Shown here: positions 1 through 9,036 of the stretch, piece after piece
Layout of the letters: every line of letters starts with the position of its first letter
Position numbering within the stretch: position 1 is the first letter of the stretch
Source of the DNA: Streptomyces globosus
Lineage (GTDB): Bacteria; Actinomycetota; Actinomycetes; Streptomycetales; Streptomycetaceae
Length of the DNA stretch: 64,000 bases
Reading direction: 5' to 3'
Assembly (NCBI RefSeq): GCF_003325375.1
Contig: NZ_CP030862.1
Coordinates: 186,001-250,000, forward strand
Notes under the pieces: generated by a model
What the model was told of the DNA's origin: nothing
Database searches by the model: none
Seen by the model: the letters and a program-made list of their open reading frames with translations, nothing else
Position numbers and translations under genes: made by a program

Positions 1-875
1 TATCCGCTGGTCACGCCCTTGGCGAAGCACAGCAGGTCGGGGGTGACGCCCCAGTGCTCGGCGGCGAACCACCGGCCGGTGCGCCCGAAGCCGACCATCA
101 CCTCGTCCAGCACGAACACGATGCCGTACCGGTCGCACAGCTCTCGGACGCCCGCCAGGTAGCCGTCGGGGTGCACGAGCACGCCCGGCGCCCCGCCGAC
201 GGTCTCCAGGACGATCGCGGCGATCGAGGCGGGCCCCTCGAAGACGACGGTGTCCTCCAGGTGGCGCAGCGCCCGCTCGCACTCCTCGGCCGGCGTGGCG
301 GAGTAGAAGGGCGACCGGTAGGCGAACGGCCCCCAGAAGTGGACGACGCCGGCGGTCGCGCTGTCGTTGCCGAAGCGGCGGGCGTCGCCGGTCAGGTTGA
401 TCGCCGTGCTGGTGGCGCCGTGGTAGGAGCGGTACGCGGACAGCACCTTCGGCCGCCCGGTGTGCAGGCGGGCCATGCGGACGGCGTTCTCGACGGCCTC
501 GGCGCCGCCGTTGGTGAAGAAGACCTTGTCCAGGTCGCCGGGGGTGCGCTCGGCGATGAGGCGTGCGGCCTCGGAGCGGACGTCGACGGCGAATCCGGGC
601 GCGAGCGTGCACAGGCGGCCGGCCTGCTCCTGGATGGCCGCGACGACCCTGGGGTGCTGGTAGCCGATGTTGGTGTAGACGAGCGCGCTGGAGAAGTCGA
701 GGTAGCGGTTGCCCTCGTGGTCCCAGAAGTACGCGCCCTCGGCCCCGGCCACGGCGAGCGGGTCGATGAGTTCCTGCGCCGACCACGAGTGGAAGACGTG
801 GGCGCGGTCGGCGGCCTTGACGCGGGCGGCCTCGTCGGCGGCTGCCGTGTTCACGGCGGGGAAGGGGTTGTCCAT
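1..875 (-). CDS. Class III PLP-dependent aminotransferase (C-terminus cut by window edge)
   Basis: The reverse-strand frame opens at ATG 875 (MDNPFPAVNTAAADE) and runs off the left edge, so about 290 residues of the usual 430-460 are visible. Family landmarks appear in order: FFTNGGAEAVENAVRMA near residue 120 (cofactor phosphate-binding loop), LDEVMVGFGRTG near 255 (the Asp that contacts the pyridine nitrogen), and FAKGVTSG with the Schiff-base Lys at residue 286. Class III enzymes transfer an omega- or alpha-amino group to pyruvate or 2-oxoglutarate; the substrate cannot be told from sequence. The upstream region holds an inverted repeat (969-985) that could be an operator. It is not coupled to the biosynthetic operon that starts 2 kb downstream. 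Confidence 0.9.
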   Translation of the reverse strand, partial: MDNPFPAVNTAAADEAARVKAADRAHVFHSWSAQELIDPLAVAGAEGAYFWDHEGNRYLDFSSALVYTNIGYQHPRVVAAIQEQAGRLCTLAPGFAVDVRSEAARLIAERTPGDLDKVFFTNGGAEAVENAVRMARLHTGRPKVLSAYRSYHGATSTAINLTGDARRFGNDSATAGVVHFWGPFAYRSPFYSATPAEECERALRHLEDTVVFEGPASIAAIVLETVGGAPGVLVHPDGYLAGVRELCDRYGIVFVLDEVMVGFGRTGRWFAAEHWGVTPDLLCFAKGVTSG

Positions 876-968
876 GGCTGCGCACTCCTGGACCTGGCGT
901 GAGGGACGGGCGGCCGGTCGCGCCCGCCGTTCCTGGCACCGCCCATGCTACCGCACTGCGAAAATGCA

Positions 969-985
969 ATTCCGCATGACGGAAT
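969..985. promoter_or_regulatory. Perfect inverted repeat upstream of the aminotransferase
   Basis: ATTCCG and CGGAAT arms separated by CATGA form a perfect 6-5-6 repeat about 95 bases upstream of the aminotransferase start, in a locally AT-richer patch. Repeats of the TTCCG-N5-CGGAA type are typical operators; which regulator binds is unknown. Confidence 0.45.
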
Positions 986-1001
986 GGCCCTGCGCGTGGA
1001 C

Positions 1002-1029
1002 GGGCCCCGGGCCGGTGGACCCGGGGCCC
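1002..1029 (-). terminator. Hairpin after the DUF1059 gene
   Basis: GGGCCCCGGG and CCCGGGGCCC arms (10 bp) around an 8-base loop, 15 bases past the DUF1059 stop. It would also separate that gene from the aminotransferase downstream on the same strand. Confidence 0.6.
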
Positions 1030-1044
1030 GCGCGCGGCGGCTGT

Positions 1045-1236
1045 TCAGGCGTGCTGCGGCACCTCGTCCTTCAGCATCTTCCGGAGGGTGTCGCGCAGCT
1101 CCGGGGTGTCCGTCTCGCCGTGCACGGACGCGGCGTGCTCCGCGGCGGCCCGGATCACTTCCTCCTCCTCGCCCGTGATGGTGAGGGTGCAGTTCATCTC
1201 GCTCGGGTAGTCCCGGCAGTCGGCTACCTTGCGCAT
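1045..1236 (-). CDS. DUF1059 family small protein
   Basis: A 63-residue protein starting MRKVADCRDYPSE. The N-terminal pattern with Cys7, the RDYPSE segment and Cys16, followed by an acidic helical C-terminus rich in HAxxVHG-like sequence, is the DUF1059 signature. Members are short cytoplasmic proteins, widespread in actinobacteria, with no settled function. I chose ATG 1236 because the homologous region begins exactly there; the open frame extends upstream to 1326, but that extension is only Arg/Pro-rich shadow sequence. Confidence 0.8.
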   Translation of the reverse strand: MRKVADCRDYPSEMNCTLTITGEEEEVIRAAAEHAASVHGETDTPELRDTLRKMLKDEVPQHA

Positions 1237-1420
1237 GGGATGCCTCCCGGTGGGTGGTGGCTGCCGGCGTCGCCGCCCGGATGCCCGGGCGGGAGGGCGG
1301 AGGCAGGTGCGTGCGGCTCTTCTCACCTCCCACGATCCTCCTTGCGCCCCCGGACCGCAGCCCTGAGGGCCCGCCCGGGCCGGCGGCAGCCGTCCGGCTC
1401 GGATCAGGCGGGCCGCTGCG

Positions 1421-1828
1421 TCACGCCGGGCCGGACACGGAATCCGCGACGAGCCGCACCATCTGCGCGTCCCATGTCAGGAGGAGCAGGACGACCTCTT
1501 CCCCGGAACCGCCGGCCGGGTCGGCGGCGGTGCACGTCAGCGCCGTCCCGCCCCGACCGCCGCCCGTCGCGGCGGACACCGGGCCGGTGAGCCGCAGGGC
1601 CTGCCCGCCCGGCCGTTCCAGGACGGTGCCCGACCGGCTCAGGACGATCTTCCCGCGCGCCATGGCCGGGGCCTGCGCGCCCTTCCGGTAGCGGCAGCGC
1701 ACCGTGACCGCCTCGCCGCGCCCGAACGCCGCGATGCGGCGCGCCGAACGCGCACGGTCCCATGTCCTTCCCCCCGCCCACAGCACGAGATCCATCAGCG
1801 AATACACCGCAAGCTCCAGCAACAGCAC
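1421..1828 (-). CDS. Hypothetical protein with N-terminal hydrophobic segment
   Basis: A 135-residue frame read from GTG 1828, preceded by a strong AGGAGGAG ribosome site. It opens with a hydrophobic stretch (LLLELAVYSLMDLVLW) that could be a membrane anchor, followed by a basic RTWDRARSARR segment and a beta-rich domain. I recognise no catalytic motif. The general plan (one membrane segment plus a cytoplasmic beta-rich domain) resembles DUF2550-type actinobacterial proteins, but I would not assign it to that family. The open frame extends upstream to 2020 without a good start. Confidence 0.5.
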   Translation of the reverse strand: MLLLELAVYSLMDLVLWAGGRTWDRARSARRIAAFGRGEAVTVRCRYRKGAQAPAMARGKIVLSRSGTVLERPGGQALRLTGPVSAATGGGRGGTALTCTAADPAGGSGEEVVLLLLTWDAQMVRLVADSVSGPA

Positions 1829-2139
1829 CCGTTCGCTCCTCCTTCGGGAATCGATGGAGGGCCGGGCGCCGCCGCATACGCTCCCGGCCGCTTGCCCGGA
1901 CCCGGCTGCGGCACGCACTCCGGCCCGGGCCGCTCCGGCCTCGCCGACGGCATTCCCGTGCAGGTCAGCGCGCTGCCGACCGCCCCCCGCCTCACCGTAG
2001 CGGGTGAGTCGGCCCGCCATCCCCGCAGGTCCGCGGGTCGGGCGGAACCCTGCAGCGGCGCCGGCGGAGGGGCGGAACCGGTCATTCGCTGCGGCCTCGG
2101 CCCTCCCGCGGCGCGGCGGGGTGAATAGAATCGAGCCTC

Positions 2140-2499
2140 ATGTCGAAGCCTGACGAACTGCTCGTGGACCTCGCCGCCAAGGTCGAGTCGGGGCAGAGCA
2201 ATCAGATGTCCCTGACCGTCATCACCGGAGGGGCCGTCATCACGGGCCGGCTGGCCCCCGAAGCGGTGTGGCGGCAGCGGGTGACGGAGGTCCTGGCCGA
2301 TTCCGACAGACTGGGCGAGTTCGCCGGCGTCTTCGACGGACCGGGCCGCAAGGACACGCCGCCGACCCACCTGCACTTCCACGTCGCCCGGATCATCCAG
2401 GGCACGGTCGGCATCCCCGAGACGGGCGGCATGTACCGCGTGGCCATCGCGGACGTGAGCGCCTGGACGGTGGGGGACTTCAGCTTCTCCGACCACTGA
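2140..2499 (+). CDS. GvpU-like accessory protein, orphan
   Basis: A 119-residue protein beginning MSKPDELLVDLAAKVE. The layout resembles the gas vesicle accessory protein GvpU: a short N-terminal helix, a glycine-marked strand pair (SLTVITGGAVITGRL), a mid-region helix, and a C-terminal strand block with YRVAIADVSAWTVGDFSF matching the WRGRISEVDGF-type ending of that family. No gvp structural genes occur in the window, so if the assignment holds it is an orphan copy and may serve another role. The match is by pattern only. It has its own short upstream region and about 460 bases of non-coding sequence behind it. Confidence 0.5.
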   Translation: MSKPDELLVDLAAKVESGQSNQMSLTVITGGAVITGRLAPEAVWRQRVTEVLADSDRLGEFAGVFDGPGRKDTPPTHLHFHVARIIQGTVGIPETGGMYRVAIADVSAWTVGDFSFSDH

Positions 2500-2871
2500 C
2501 GCAGGCAGGACGCAGGGGCCGACCGGTGCGAACGACCGGCCGGTCCCTGCGGCATGCCCGGGGGCGGGCCTCGGACGGCCGACCGCGGCCCGGCCGTCGC
2601 GGTGTATGCATGCGGTTTTTCACCGGACAGGCGTCCCGGCGCCGTATTGGCCGAAAATATTCAGTCGGCGGGAGGGAATGTCGCTCTTTTTGGGATTGTC
2701 GGGTGTCGGGGCGGCCTGAAATTCAGCTGAAACAGTTCGCACCGGCGGGTCTCGGCCACAAGGGAGCCGCCGGCCCCCGGGGCGCCCGCCCCCTTGCTGT
2801 GAACGGGGTCGCGGGGCGAAACGGGGGCGCCGGCAAATCGGAGAAGTGAATTCCGGTTGTGTGGGAAACCG
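2500..2871. other. Non-coding stretch with a low-GC patch
   Basis: No convincing gene on either strand. Bases 2608-2700 are clearly AT-richer than the surroundings (runs such as GGTTTTTCACC, AAAATATTC, CTCTTTTTGG), consistent with a regulatory region or the edge of transferred DNA in front of the biosynthetic operon. Confidence 0.5.
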
Positions 2872-2901
2872 TTGACAGCTGCTGAGCAGGCTTGCGATGT
2901 T
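2872..2901 (+). promoter_or_regulatory. Possible sigma-70-type promoter of the ATP-grasp/radical SAM operon
   Basis: TTGACA at 2872-2877 followed, 17-18 bases on, by CGATGT/GATGTT, about 60 bases before the first ATP-grasp start. The -35 hexamer is a consensus match; the -10 is weak. Start-site mapping would settle it. Confidence 0.4.
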
Positions 2902-2957
2902 TCTCACCGCGCCGGTCGAACGAATGGTCGGCGAGCGGTACGGGGGAAGTAGGTGCA

Positions 2958-4193
2958 GTGGGGGCGGCAGATGGAATGCGGCATGACCGGCACGTGCCGG
3001 GCCGGAATCAGCCGGCGGACGGGGGCGGTGAGACGGTCCTCGTGATCGTCGGGGCCAATCCGACCGTCGCCCGGGAGGCAGCGGCCCTGCCCGCCGAGTC
3101 GGTGCACGTGCAGCTGCCCGGCGCGCCTGCCCTCGACCCGGGGGCCAGGGTCCTCACCGCCGACTTCCTGGACCTGCCCGCCTTCCTCGCCTTCACCGAC
3201 GAGGTCCTGCGGCCGCTGGCGCCGGCCGCCGTCGTCTCGCTCACCGAGCTGGGCCTGGAGCCGGCCGCCCTGGCGGCCCGCCGGCTCGGCGTCGCCGGCG
3301 TCGACCCGGCCGCCGTACGGGCCACCCGCGACAAGCTGGAGATGCGGCGCATCCTGGAGCGCGAGGCCCCGCACCTGAACCCGGCCTTCGCGGCGGGCGA
3401 CGACGCCGAGGCCGTGGCCCGCCTGTTCGCCGCCCACGGCCGGGCGGTGGCCAAGCCGGTGGACGGCGTCGGCAGCACCTCCATCGCCCTGGTCGAGGGC
3501 ATCGACGCACTCCCCGCCGACCGCCGCACGGCCGCCACCCTGATCGAGCAGTTCGCCGAGGGGCGCGAGTTCAGCGTCGAGGCCCTGTCGGCGGCCGGTC
3601 GGCACACCGTCCACGGCATCGCCGAGAAGGGCACCACCGACGGGTTCATCGAGGTCAGCCACATGATGCCGCCGCCGTCCCTGGACGCGCGCCGGCAGGA
3701 GCTGGTCGCCCGTGCCGTCGGCGAGCTGCTCGACGCCCTCGGCGTCACCGACGGCCCCAGCCACACCGAGGTCAAGGTCGACGGCGACAAGGTCGTCGTG
3801 ATCGAGACCCACACCCGCCTCGGCGGCGACGGCATCGCCGACCTGGTCCGCCTCACCACCGGCGTCGAGTGGCGCCGCGCCGCCCTCGGCTGGGCCGTCG
3901 GCGCCGAGGTCGTCCGGGGGCCCGCCGCGGCGGCCGCGGCCGCCACCGTCTTCCTCACCGCCCCGCCCGGGCGGGTGACGGCCGTCGCGCCGCCGCCCGT
4001 ACTCGCCCACGGGGACGTCCACACCTGGGACGTGTCCGTCCGCCCGGGCGACCCGGTCGGTGCCCTGCGCTCCTCCTCGGACCGGCTGGGCATGGCCGTC
4101 CTGACCGCAGCGGACACCGACGCATGCGCGGCAGCCGTCACGGAGCTGATCGGCCACCCGGTGGTCACCACCGCACCCGATCCGAACCTCTGA
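2958..4193 (+). CDS. ATP-grasp ligase, first of two in a biosynthetic operon
   Basis: About 411 residues from GTG 2958, chosen because GGGGGAAG lies 8 bases upstream; ATG 2976 is an alternative. The fold order is that of the ATP-grasp superfamily: an N-terminal Rossmann-like domain (VLVIVGANPTVAREAA), a central ATP-binding domain with AVAKPVDGVGSTSIALV (lysine plus glycine-rich loop), the hinge LIEQFAEGREFSVEAL, then the metal site VVVIETHTRLGGDG, in which the usual Asn of E-x-N is Thr, as in some carnosine-synthase-like members. Such enzymes activate a carboxylate as acyl phosphate and join it to an amine. It is followed at 96 bases by a radical SAM gene and then a second ATP-grasp gene, so peptide or amide bond formation in a natural product pathway is likely. 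Confidence 0.85.
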   Translation: MGAADGMRHDRHVPGRNQPADGGGETVLVIVGANPTVAREAAALPAESVHVQLPGAPALDPGARVLTADFLDLPAFLAFTDEVLRPLAPAAVVSLTELGLEPAALAARRLGVAGVDPAAVRATRDKLEMRRILEREAPHLNPAFAAGDDAEAVARLFAAHGRAVAKPVDGVGSTSIALVEGIDALPADRRTAATLIEQFAEGREFSVEALSAAGRHTVHGIAEKGTTDGFIEVSHMMPPPSLDARRQELVARAVGELLDALGVTDGPSHTEVKVDGDKVVVIETHTRLGGDGIADLVRLTTGVEWRRAALGWAVGAEVVRGPAAAAAAATVFLTAPPGRVTAVAPPPVLAHGDVHTWDVSVRPGDPVGALRSSSDRLGMAVLTAADTDACAAAVTELIGHPVVTTAPDPNL

Positions 4194-4288
4194 CGAGCAC
4201 CCCGCACGTCCGGGGGCACGGCCCCGCGCGGCCCGTCACACCGTCACTTCTCCACCGATCACGCCACCGCAACCGCAGGGGGGAACAC

Positions 4289-5542
4289 ATGTCTGTCCAG
4301 AACGCGCCCATTTCCTACGATTTCCACGGAGACGCCCCGTTCTCGATGCCCTTCAAGGACATCAAGCCCGAGGACATCCACATCTACCTCGACCTCGACA
4401 CCAAGGTAGGCAAGAACACCTGCGGCCAGAAGTGCACGCACTGCTGGTTCGTCAACTACGAGAAGGTCTACGACAAATCCTTCGCGATGGAGGAGGGCCC
4501 CCGCATCCTGGAAGGCCTCCAGTCGCACGGCTACCACGTCTACCCCCGCTACGTGGACAGCTTCGCCTACGACGGCGAGTTCATGCGCCTCTACGGCCCC
4601 GCCAACAACCGGGAGTTCCGCCAGGAAGCCGACCACACGCCCACCGAGACGATGGAGAAGGGCGACGCCTGGACCAGCGGCCGCCCCCTGCTCGCGGACA
4701 ACTGGACCGAGCTCCTCGACCTGGCCGTCAAGAACGGCTACGGCACCATCTCCATCACCTACCACGGCGTGATCGACGAGAACCTGCAGGTCACCGACCA
4801 CAAGACGTACCCCATCAAGGGCGTCTTCTCCGGCGCGGAGACCGAGGAGGTGCTGCGCCGCATAGCCGAGTACAACAAGGGCGTCGCCCCCGAGGACGCC
4901 TTCCGCGTCAACATCGGCGTCACCATCGGCCGCCACAACCACGGCCGCACCTCCCTGGAGCGCTACGCCCACTACTTCAACAACCTCGGCGTCGACACCG
5001 TCCGCTTCAACAACTTCACCGACCACGGCGGACGCCACCCCGAGCTGCGCCTGACGCGCGAGGAGATCGAGCAGGCGTACCGCGACTTCAAGTGGGTCCA
5101 CGAGACGATCCCGCTCCGCTTCCAGCTCGGCGTCAGCGAGGACTTCGGCACCTTCGGCATCAAGGCCATGGGCTTCCCCTCCCACGTCGGCTGGTGCCGC
5201 GCCGGCCGCCAGCTGTTCGCCGCCATCCCGGCCCAGGAGGAGGTCCTCTCCGACAGCCCCGCGGGCCGCCGCGAGAAGATCGGCGACGTCGTCGGCTGCG
5301 TCAACACCTTCGAGCCGCACCTCGGGATCCTCGTCCGCACGGTCACCACCGGCGAGGACGGCGAGCACACCGCCTACGACGTCGAGTTCGACCACGACGC
5401 GATCGAGGCCTTCACCGCCAAGCGCCTCTCCGGCGTCTACAAGGACGGCTGCTTCGCCACCGAGCTGTCCGAGGAGCTCGGCCTGATCTCCCGCGTCCCC
5501 CAGCGGCGCCGGCTGCCGCTCCTCGTCGACGCGCAGTCCTGA
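4289..5542 (+). CDS. Radical SAM enzyme of the biosynthetic operon
   Basis: 417 residues from ATG 4289, 5 bases after a GGGGGGAA ribosome site. The [4Fe-4S]-binding Cx3CxxC motif is CGQKCTHC with Cys45, Cys49 and Cys52, preceded by a strand typical of the radical SAM barrel (DIHIYLDLDTKVG). Further cysteines occur in GWCRAG (about 303), VGCVNT (about 337) and DGCFAT (about 387); they might hold an auxiliary cluster, but no SPASM motif is obvious. The substrate is unknown. Placement between two ATP-grasp genes and upstream of sulfurtransferase and C-S lyase genes suggests radical modification of an amino acid or dipeptide, possibly with sulfur chemistry; that is inference. No leader-peptide gene is visible, which argues against a RiPP. 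Confidence 0.88.
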   Translation: MSVQNAPISYDFHGDAPFSMPFKDIKPEDIHIYLDLDTKVGKNTCGQKCTHCWFVNYEKVYDKSFAMEEGPRILEGLQSHGYHVYPRYVDSFAYDGEFMRLYGPANNREFRQEADHTPTETMEKGDAWTSGRPLLADNWTELLDLAVKNGYGTISITYHGVIDENLQVTDHKTYPIKGVFSGAETEEVLRRIAEYNKGVAPEDAFRVNIGVTIGRHNHGRTSLERYAHYFNNLGVDTVRFNNFTDHGGRHPELRLTREEIEQAYRDFKWVHETIPLRFQLGVSEDFGTFGIKAMGFPSHVGWCRAGRQLFAAIPAQEEVLSDSPAGRREKIGDVVGCVNTFEPHLGILVRTVTTGEDGEHTAYDVEFDHDAIEAFTAKRLSGVYKDGCFATELSEELGLISRVPQRRRLPLLVDAQS

Positions 5543-5621
5543 CGCCGCGGCCCCGCCGCAGCTCCGATGCCGTCCTGACGCCGTCCCGACGCCGTCCTGA
5601 CCCGAGAGAAAGACCGCCGCG

Positions 5622-6848
5622 ATGCGCCACGTCCTCGTCTTCGCCAAGACGCCCCACTCCAAAACCCCGTACGACCAGTGGCTGGCCGGCTCGGGGATCA
5701 CCCCGGTCATCGTGACCGCGACGGAGTACGCGGCGGGATACTCCCACCTCCCGCACGTGCACGCCTTCGACGCGTACGACACCAACCAGCTCGTCGAGAA
5801 GACCGCGCTTCGCCTGGCCCGCGAGTTCGCGGTCGAGGCGGTCTTCGCCCGTGCCGAGGCGGACGTCGTACGGGCCGCGCAGCTGCGGGAGCTGCTCGGC
5901 CTGCCCGGCCAGCACACCGCGAGCGCGCTCGCCTTCCGCGACAAGGTCGTCATGAAGGACCACCTCGCGGGCGGGCCCGTCGAGATCCCCGCCTACCGGC
6001 GGCTCGACTCGGCATACACCGCGCTCGGATTCGTCGCCGAGCACGGCTACCCGGTCGTCATCAAGCCGGTGTCCGAGTCGGGCTCGCTGGGCGCGGCGAT
6101 CATCCGCGACGAGGCGGAGCTGGACGCGTACCTGGCCAGCCCGTGGCGCGGCTCCAGCGAGGTCGAGGCGTTCGTCCCCGGCCAGATGTACCACGTGGAC
6201 GGGCTGGTCGCGGGCGGCGAGGTGGTCTTCGTCCACCCCTTCCGCTACCTCCACGACTGCCTGTCCTTCCGGGACAACGACTGGGTGGCCAACCTGCCGC
6301 TCACCCCTCAGGACCCGGCGTACGACCGGCTGGTCAAGGCGGCGCGGGCGGTCCTCGCCGAGCTGCCGACCCCGCCGCAGACCGCCTTCCACGCCGAGTT
6401 CTGGATCACTCCGGACGACCGGCTGGTCTTCTGCGAGATCGCCAGCCGCACCGGCGGCGGCATGATCAGCTCGATGGTGCGGCACGCCTTCGGCATCGAC
6501 CTGGACAAGGAGTGGCTGTACGCGGAGTGCGGCCTGCCCCCGACACTCGGCACCCCCGCGTACCGGCCCGCCGGGGCGCTGTGCATCCCGCCGCAGAACG
6601 GCGTGCTGGAGCAGCTCCCGGCCGCCGGGGCGGGCACGGACCGGCCCGGGTGCGTCCGCGAGGCGATGCTGACCGGGACGGTCGGCCAGGAGTTCCACGG
6701 CGGCGTCAAGTCCGGGCTGTTCCTGGCCGGCTATGTGGTCGACGGGGACACCGAGGAGGATGTGGCGGCCAACCTCGAACGCGTGGCGCGCTGGTTCTCC
6801 GACAACACCCGCTGGCGGCCCGCCGACTCCTCCGGAGGCACCGCATGA
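5622..6848 (+). CDS. ATP-grasp ligase, second of two in the operon
   Basis: 408 residues from ATG 5622, preceded by GAGAGAAAG. N-terminal Rossmann-type domain (HVLVFAKTPHSKTPYD), then the substrate region ALAFRDKVVMKDHL, the ATP-grasp core YPVVIKPVSESGSLGAAII (lysine and glycine-rich loop near residues 145-165), the hinge VEAFVPGQMYHVDGLV, and the metal-binding FCEIASRTGGG, where the usual E-x-N is E-x-A-S. Large C-terminal part of about 110 residues. It resembles carnosine-synthase/amino-acid ligase members that condense free amino acids. Its stop overlaps the next start (ATGA), the first of three 4-base overlaps, so genes from here to 10229 form one translationally coupled unit. Confidence 0.88.
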   Translation: MRHVLVFAKTPHSKTPYDQWLAGSGITPVIVTATEYAAGYSHLPHVHAFDAYDTNQLVEKTALRLAREFAVEAVFARAEADVVRAAQLRELLGLPGQHTASALAFRDKVVMKDHLAGGPVEIPAYRRLDSAYTALGFVAEHGYPVVIKPVSESGSLGAAIIRDEAELDAYLASPWRGSSEVEAFVPGQMYHVDGLVAGGEVVFVHPFRYLHDCLSFRDNDWVANLPLTPQDPAYDRLVKAARAVLAELPTPPQTAFHAEFWITPDDRLVFCEIASRTGGGMISSMVRHAFGIDLDKEWLYAECGLPPTLGTPAYRPAGALCIPPQNGVLEQLPAAGAGTDRPGCVREAMLTGTVGQEFHGGVKSGLFLAGYVVDGDTEEDVAANLERVARWFSDNTRWRPADSSGGTA

Positions 6849-7753
6849 ACGACGCGACCGCATCCCCCGCCCCTGCTGCGGGAACTGCCGACGGCGGCCT
6901 GCCCGGCCCCCTCGTCTCCGCCGACTGGCTCGCCGCGCGGCTCGGGGAGGGCGCGGGCACCGTCCTCTTCGACGCCTCCGTCGGCGCCCACCGCGGCGCC
7001 GCCCTGCGCATCCCCGGGGCCCGGCCCTTCGACCTCGACGGCGACCTGTCCGACCACACCTCCGCCGTACCGCACACCATGCCCGGCGCCCCGCAGTTCA
7101 CCGAGGCCATGCGCGCGCTCGGCGTGCACGACACCGACACCGTCGTCGTCTACGACGCGCAGGGCATCTACTCCAGCGCCCGCGCCTGGTGGATGCTGCG
7201 CGCCATGGGCTTCGACCGGGTCGCCGTCCTCGACGGCGGCCTGCCCGCCTGGACCGCCGCCGGCCACCCCGCCGAGCCCGTGGCCGCCGCGTACGACGGC
7301 CCCCGCGGCGACTTCACCGCCCGGCCCCGGCCCGGCCTGCTCGTGGACGCCGACACCGTCGCCGCCGCCCTCGCCGACCCGGCCGCCGCCGTCCTCGACG
7401 CCCGCACCCGCGAGCGGTACGCCGGCACCGCACCCGAGCCGCGCCCCGGCCTGCGCGGAGGCCACATGCCGGGCTCCGCCAGCCTGCCCTTCGGGGAACT
7501 CCAGCGGGACGGCGGGCTGATGCGCCCCGCGGACGAGCTGCGGACGGCGTTCGCCGCCGCTGCCGGGGAGCGCGAGCGGCTGTACTTCAGCTGCGGATCC
7601 GGCGTCACCGCCTGCGTCCTCGCACTCGGCGCCACCCTCGCCGGGTACGGCGGTCTCGCCGTGTACGACGGCTCGTGGAGCGAGTGGGGCATGCCCTCCG
7701 ACCGCCCGGTCGCCACCGGGGCGGGGGCGGCCGGAGGGAGCGGCTCACCGTGA
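6845..7753 (+). CDS. 3-mercaptopyruvate-type sulfurtransferase (tandem rhodanese)
   Basis: 302 residues from ATG 6845 with two rhodanese domains. The first (about 25-135; FDASVGAHRG, VVVYDAQGIYSSARAWWML, VLDGGLPAW) is catalytically inactive, as usual. The second (about 165-285) carries CGSGVTAC with the persulfide-forming Cys near residue 248; CG[ST]GVT is the 3-mercaptopyruvate form, not the CRxGxR loop of thiosulfate sulfurtransferase. Linker EPRPGLRGGHMPGSASLPF is also typical. It can transfer a sulfane sulfur from a mercapto acid to an acceptor. Sitting between an ATP-grasp and an MFS gene with 4-base overlaps on both sides, it is probably the sulfur donor of this pathway, not housekeeping. 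Confidence 0.9.
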   Translation: MNDATASPAPAAGTADGGLPGPLVSADWLAARLGEGAGTVLFDASVGAHRGAALRIPGARPFDLDGDLSDHTSAVPHTMPGAPQFTEAMRALGVHDTDTVVVYDAQGIYSSARAWWMLRAMGFDRVAVLDGGLPAWTAAGHPAEPVAAAYDGPRGDFTARPRPGLLVDADTVAAALADPAAAVLDARTRERYAGTAPEPRPGLRGGHMPGSASLPFGELQRDGGLMRPADELRTAFAAAAGERERLYFSCGSGVTACVLALGATLAGYGGLAVYDGSWSEWGMPSDRPVATGAGAAGGSGSP

Positions 7754-9036
7754 CCGGGAAGCGGACCGGCCGCGGCGGCGGACCGGCGGCTGCATGGCGC
7801 ACGTTCACCGGGCTGCCGTCCGGCCTCAAGGCCCTGATCGGCCTGTCCTTCGTCGTCGCCCTCGGCAGTTACATGGTCACCCCGTTCATCGGGGTGCTCA
7901 TGGTCGAGGCCGTCGGCATGGACGTCCGGGTGGCCGGTGTCCTGGTGGCGGTGGCCACCTTCATCCAGTTCGGCGGGAGCATCCTCGGCGGCCCGGTCGT
8001 GGACCGGCTCGGGCTCAAGCGGACGATGGTGCTCGCGCTGGCCCTCCGCACGGTCGGGCTGGTGCTGTTCGGCCTGGCCGTCGCGGTGCCCTGGGTCGCG
8101 TACCCGGCCGTCGTCCTCGTGGCGGCCGGCCCGGCGCTGTACCTCCCCGCGAACAAGGCGTACATCGTCACCAGCGTGTCCGACACCCTGCGCCCGCTCT
8201 TCCTCGGCGTGAGCAGCGCCGCCCTCAACGCGGGCATGGGGCTCGGACCGCTGCTCGCCGCGCTGCTCGTCGACGCCGACCCGGTGCTGCTGCTGATCGG
8301 CCTCGCCGCGCTCTTCGCGCTGATCACCGCGGCGCACCAGGCCGCCCTGAAGCCGGTGGAACGCCGACCGGCCGAGCCGCCGGCGGAGGCGGCCCCGGTC
8401 GGGGCCGCGGCCGGGACCCGGGGGAGGCGGGCGGCGCTCCGCTCCGCGCTCCGCCCGATCCTCTTCACGTCCCTCGCCTTCTACGTCTACTTCTTCTTCC
8501 AGAGCTTCATGGGCCTGTACGCGGCCGGGGTCGGCAACATCCAGGTCCTCGGCTGGGTCATGCTGCTCAACTGCGCCATGGTGGTCGTGCTCCAGCCGGT
8601 GTGGGCCGACCGCATCGCCCGTGCCGACTACCGCCTGCTGGTGGCCGGCTCGTTCGCGCTGATGGCCCTCGGTACGGCGGCCATGGCCCTCGGCAGCATC
8701 CCCGCCCTGCTGGCGGGCACCGCCCTCTTCACGCTGGGCGAGATCTTCCTCTTCCTGCGCTGCGACCTGGAACTTGTCGACCGGGTGCCGGGCAATCCGG
8801 CCTTCGCCTTCGGCGTCCAGCGGCTGACCGCCGGCATCGGCGGACTCCTCGCCGGTGTCGTCGGCGGCTTCGTCTTCGCCCACTACCAGGCGGCAGGCGA
8901 CATCGACGCGTTCTGGCTGGCGGTGGCGGCCCAGTCCGCGGGCGCGGCCCTCCTCGCCGCCCTGCTGGGCGCCGGCCGCCGTACCGCCGCGCAGGCACCG
9001 ACCGAACCCGAACAGGCAGTGGCGGCGACCCGATGA
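7750..9036 (+). CDS. MFS transporter, likely product exporter
   Basis: 428 residues from GTG 7750, overlapping the previous stop (GTGA). About 12 hydrophobic segments in two bundles with a basic central loop near residues 200-235. The inter-helix 2/3 signature appears as GGPVVDRLGLKR. Residues 17-40 (FTGLPSGLKALIGLSFV) start the first helix. The location inside a coupled biosynthetic operon, directly followed by the lyase gene, suggests export of, or self-resistance to, the product. There is no cofactor or substrate signature to define what it moves. Confidence 0.88.
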   Translation: MTGKRTGRGGGPAAAWRTFTGLPSGLKALIGLSFVVALGSYMVTPFIGVLMVEAVGMDVRVAGVLVAVATFIQFGGSILGGPVVDRLGLKRTMVLALALRTVGLVLFGLAVAVPWVAYPAVVLVAAGPALYLPANKAYIVTSVSDTLRPLFLGVSSAALNAGMGLGPLLAALLVDADPVLLLIGLAALFALITAAHQAALKPVERRPAEPPAEAAPVGAAAGTRGRRAALRSALRPILFTSLAFYVYFFFQSFMGLYAAGVGNIQVLGWVMLLNCAMVVVLQPVWADRIARADYRLLVAGSFALMALGTAAMALGSIPALLAGTALFTLGEIFLFLRCDLELVDRVPGNPAFAFGVQRLTAGIGGLLAGVVGGFVFAHYQAAGDIDAFWLAVAAQSAGAALLAALLGAGRRTAAQAPTEPEQAVAATR

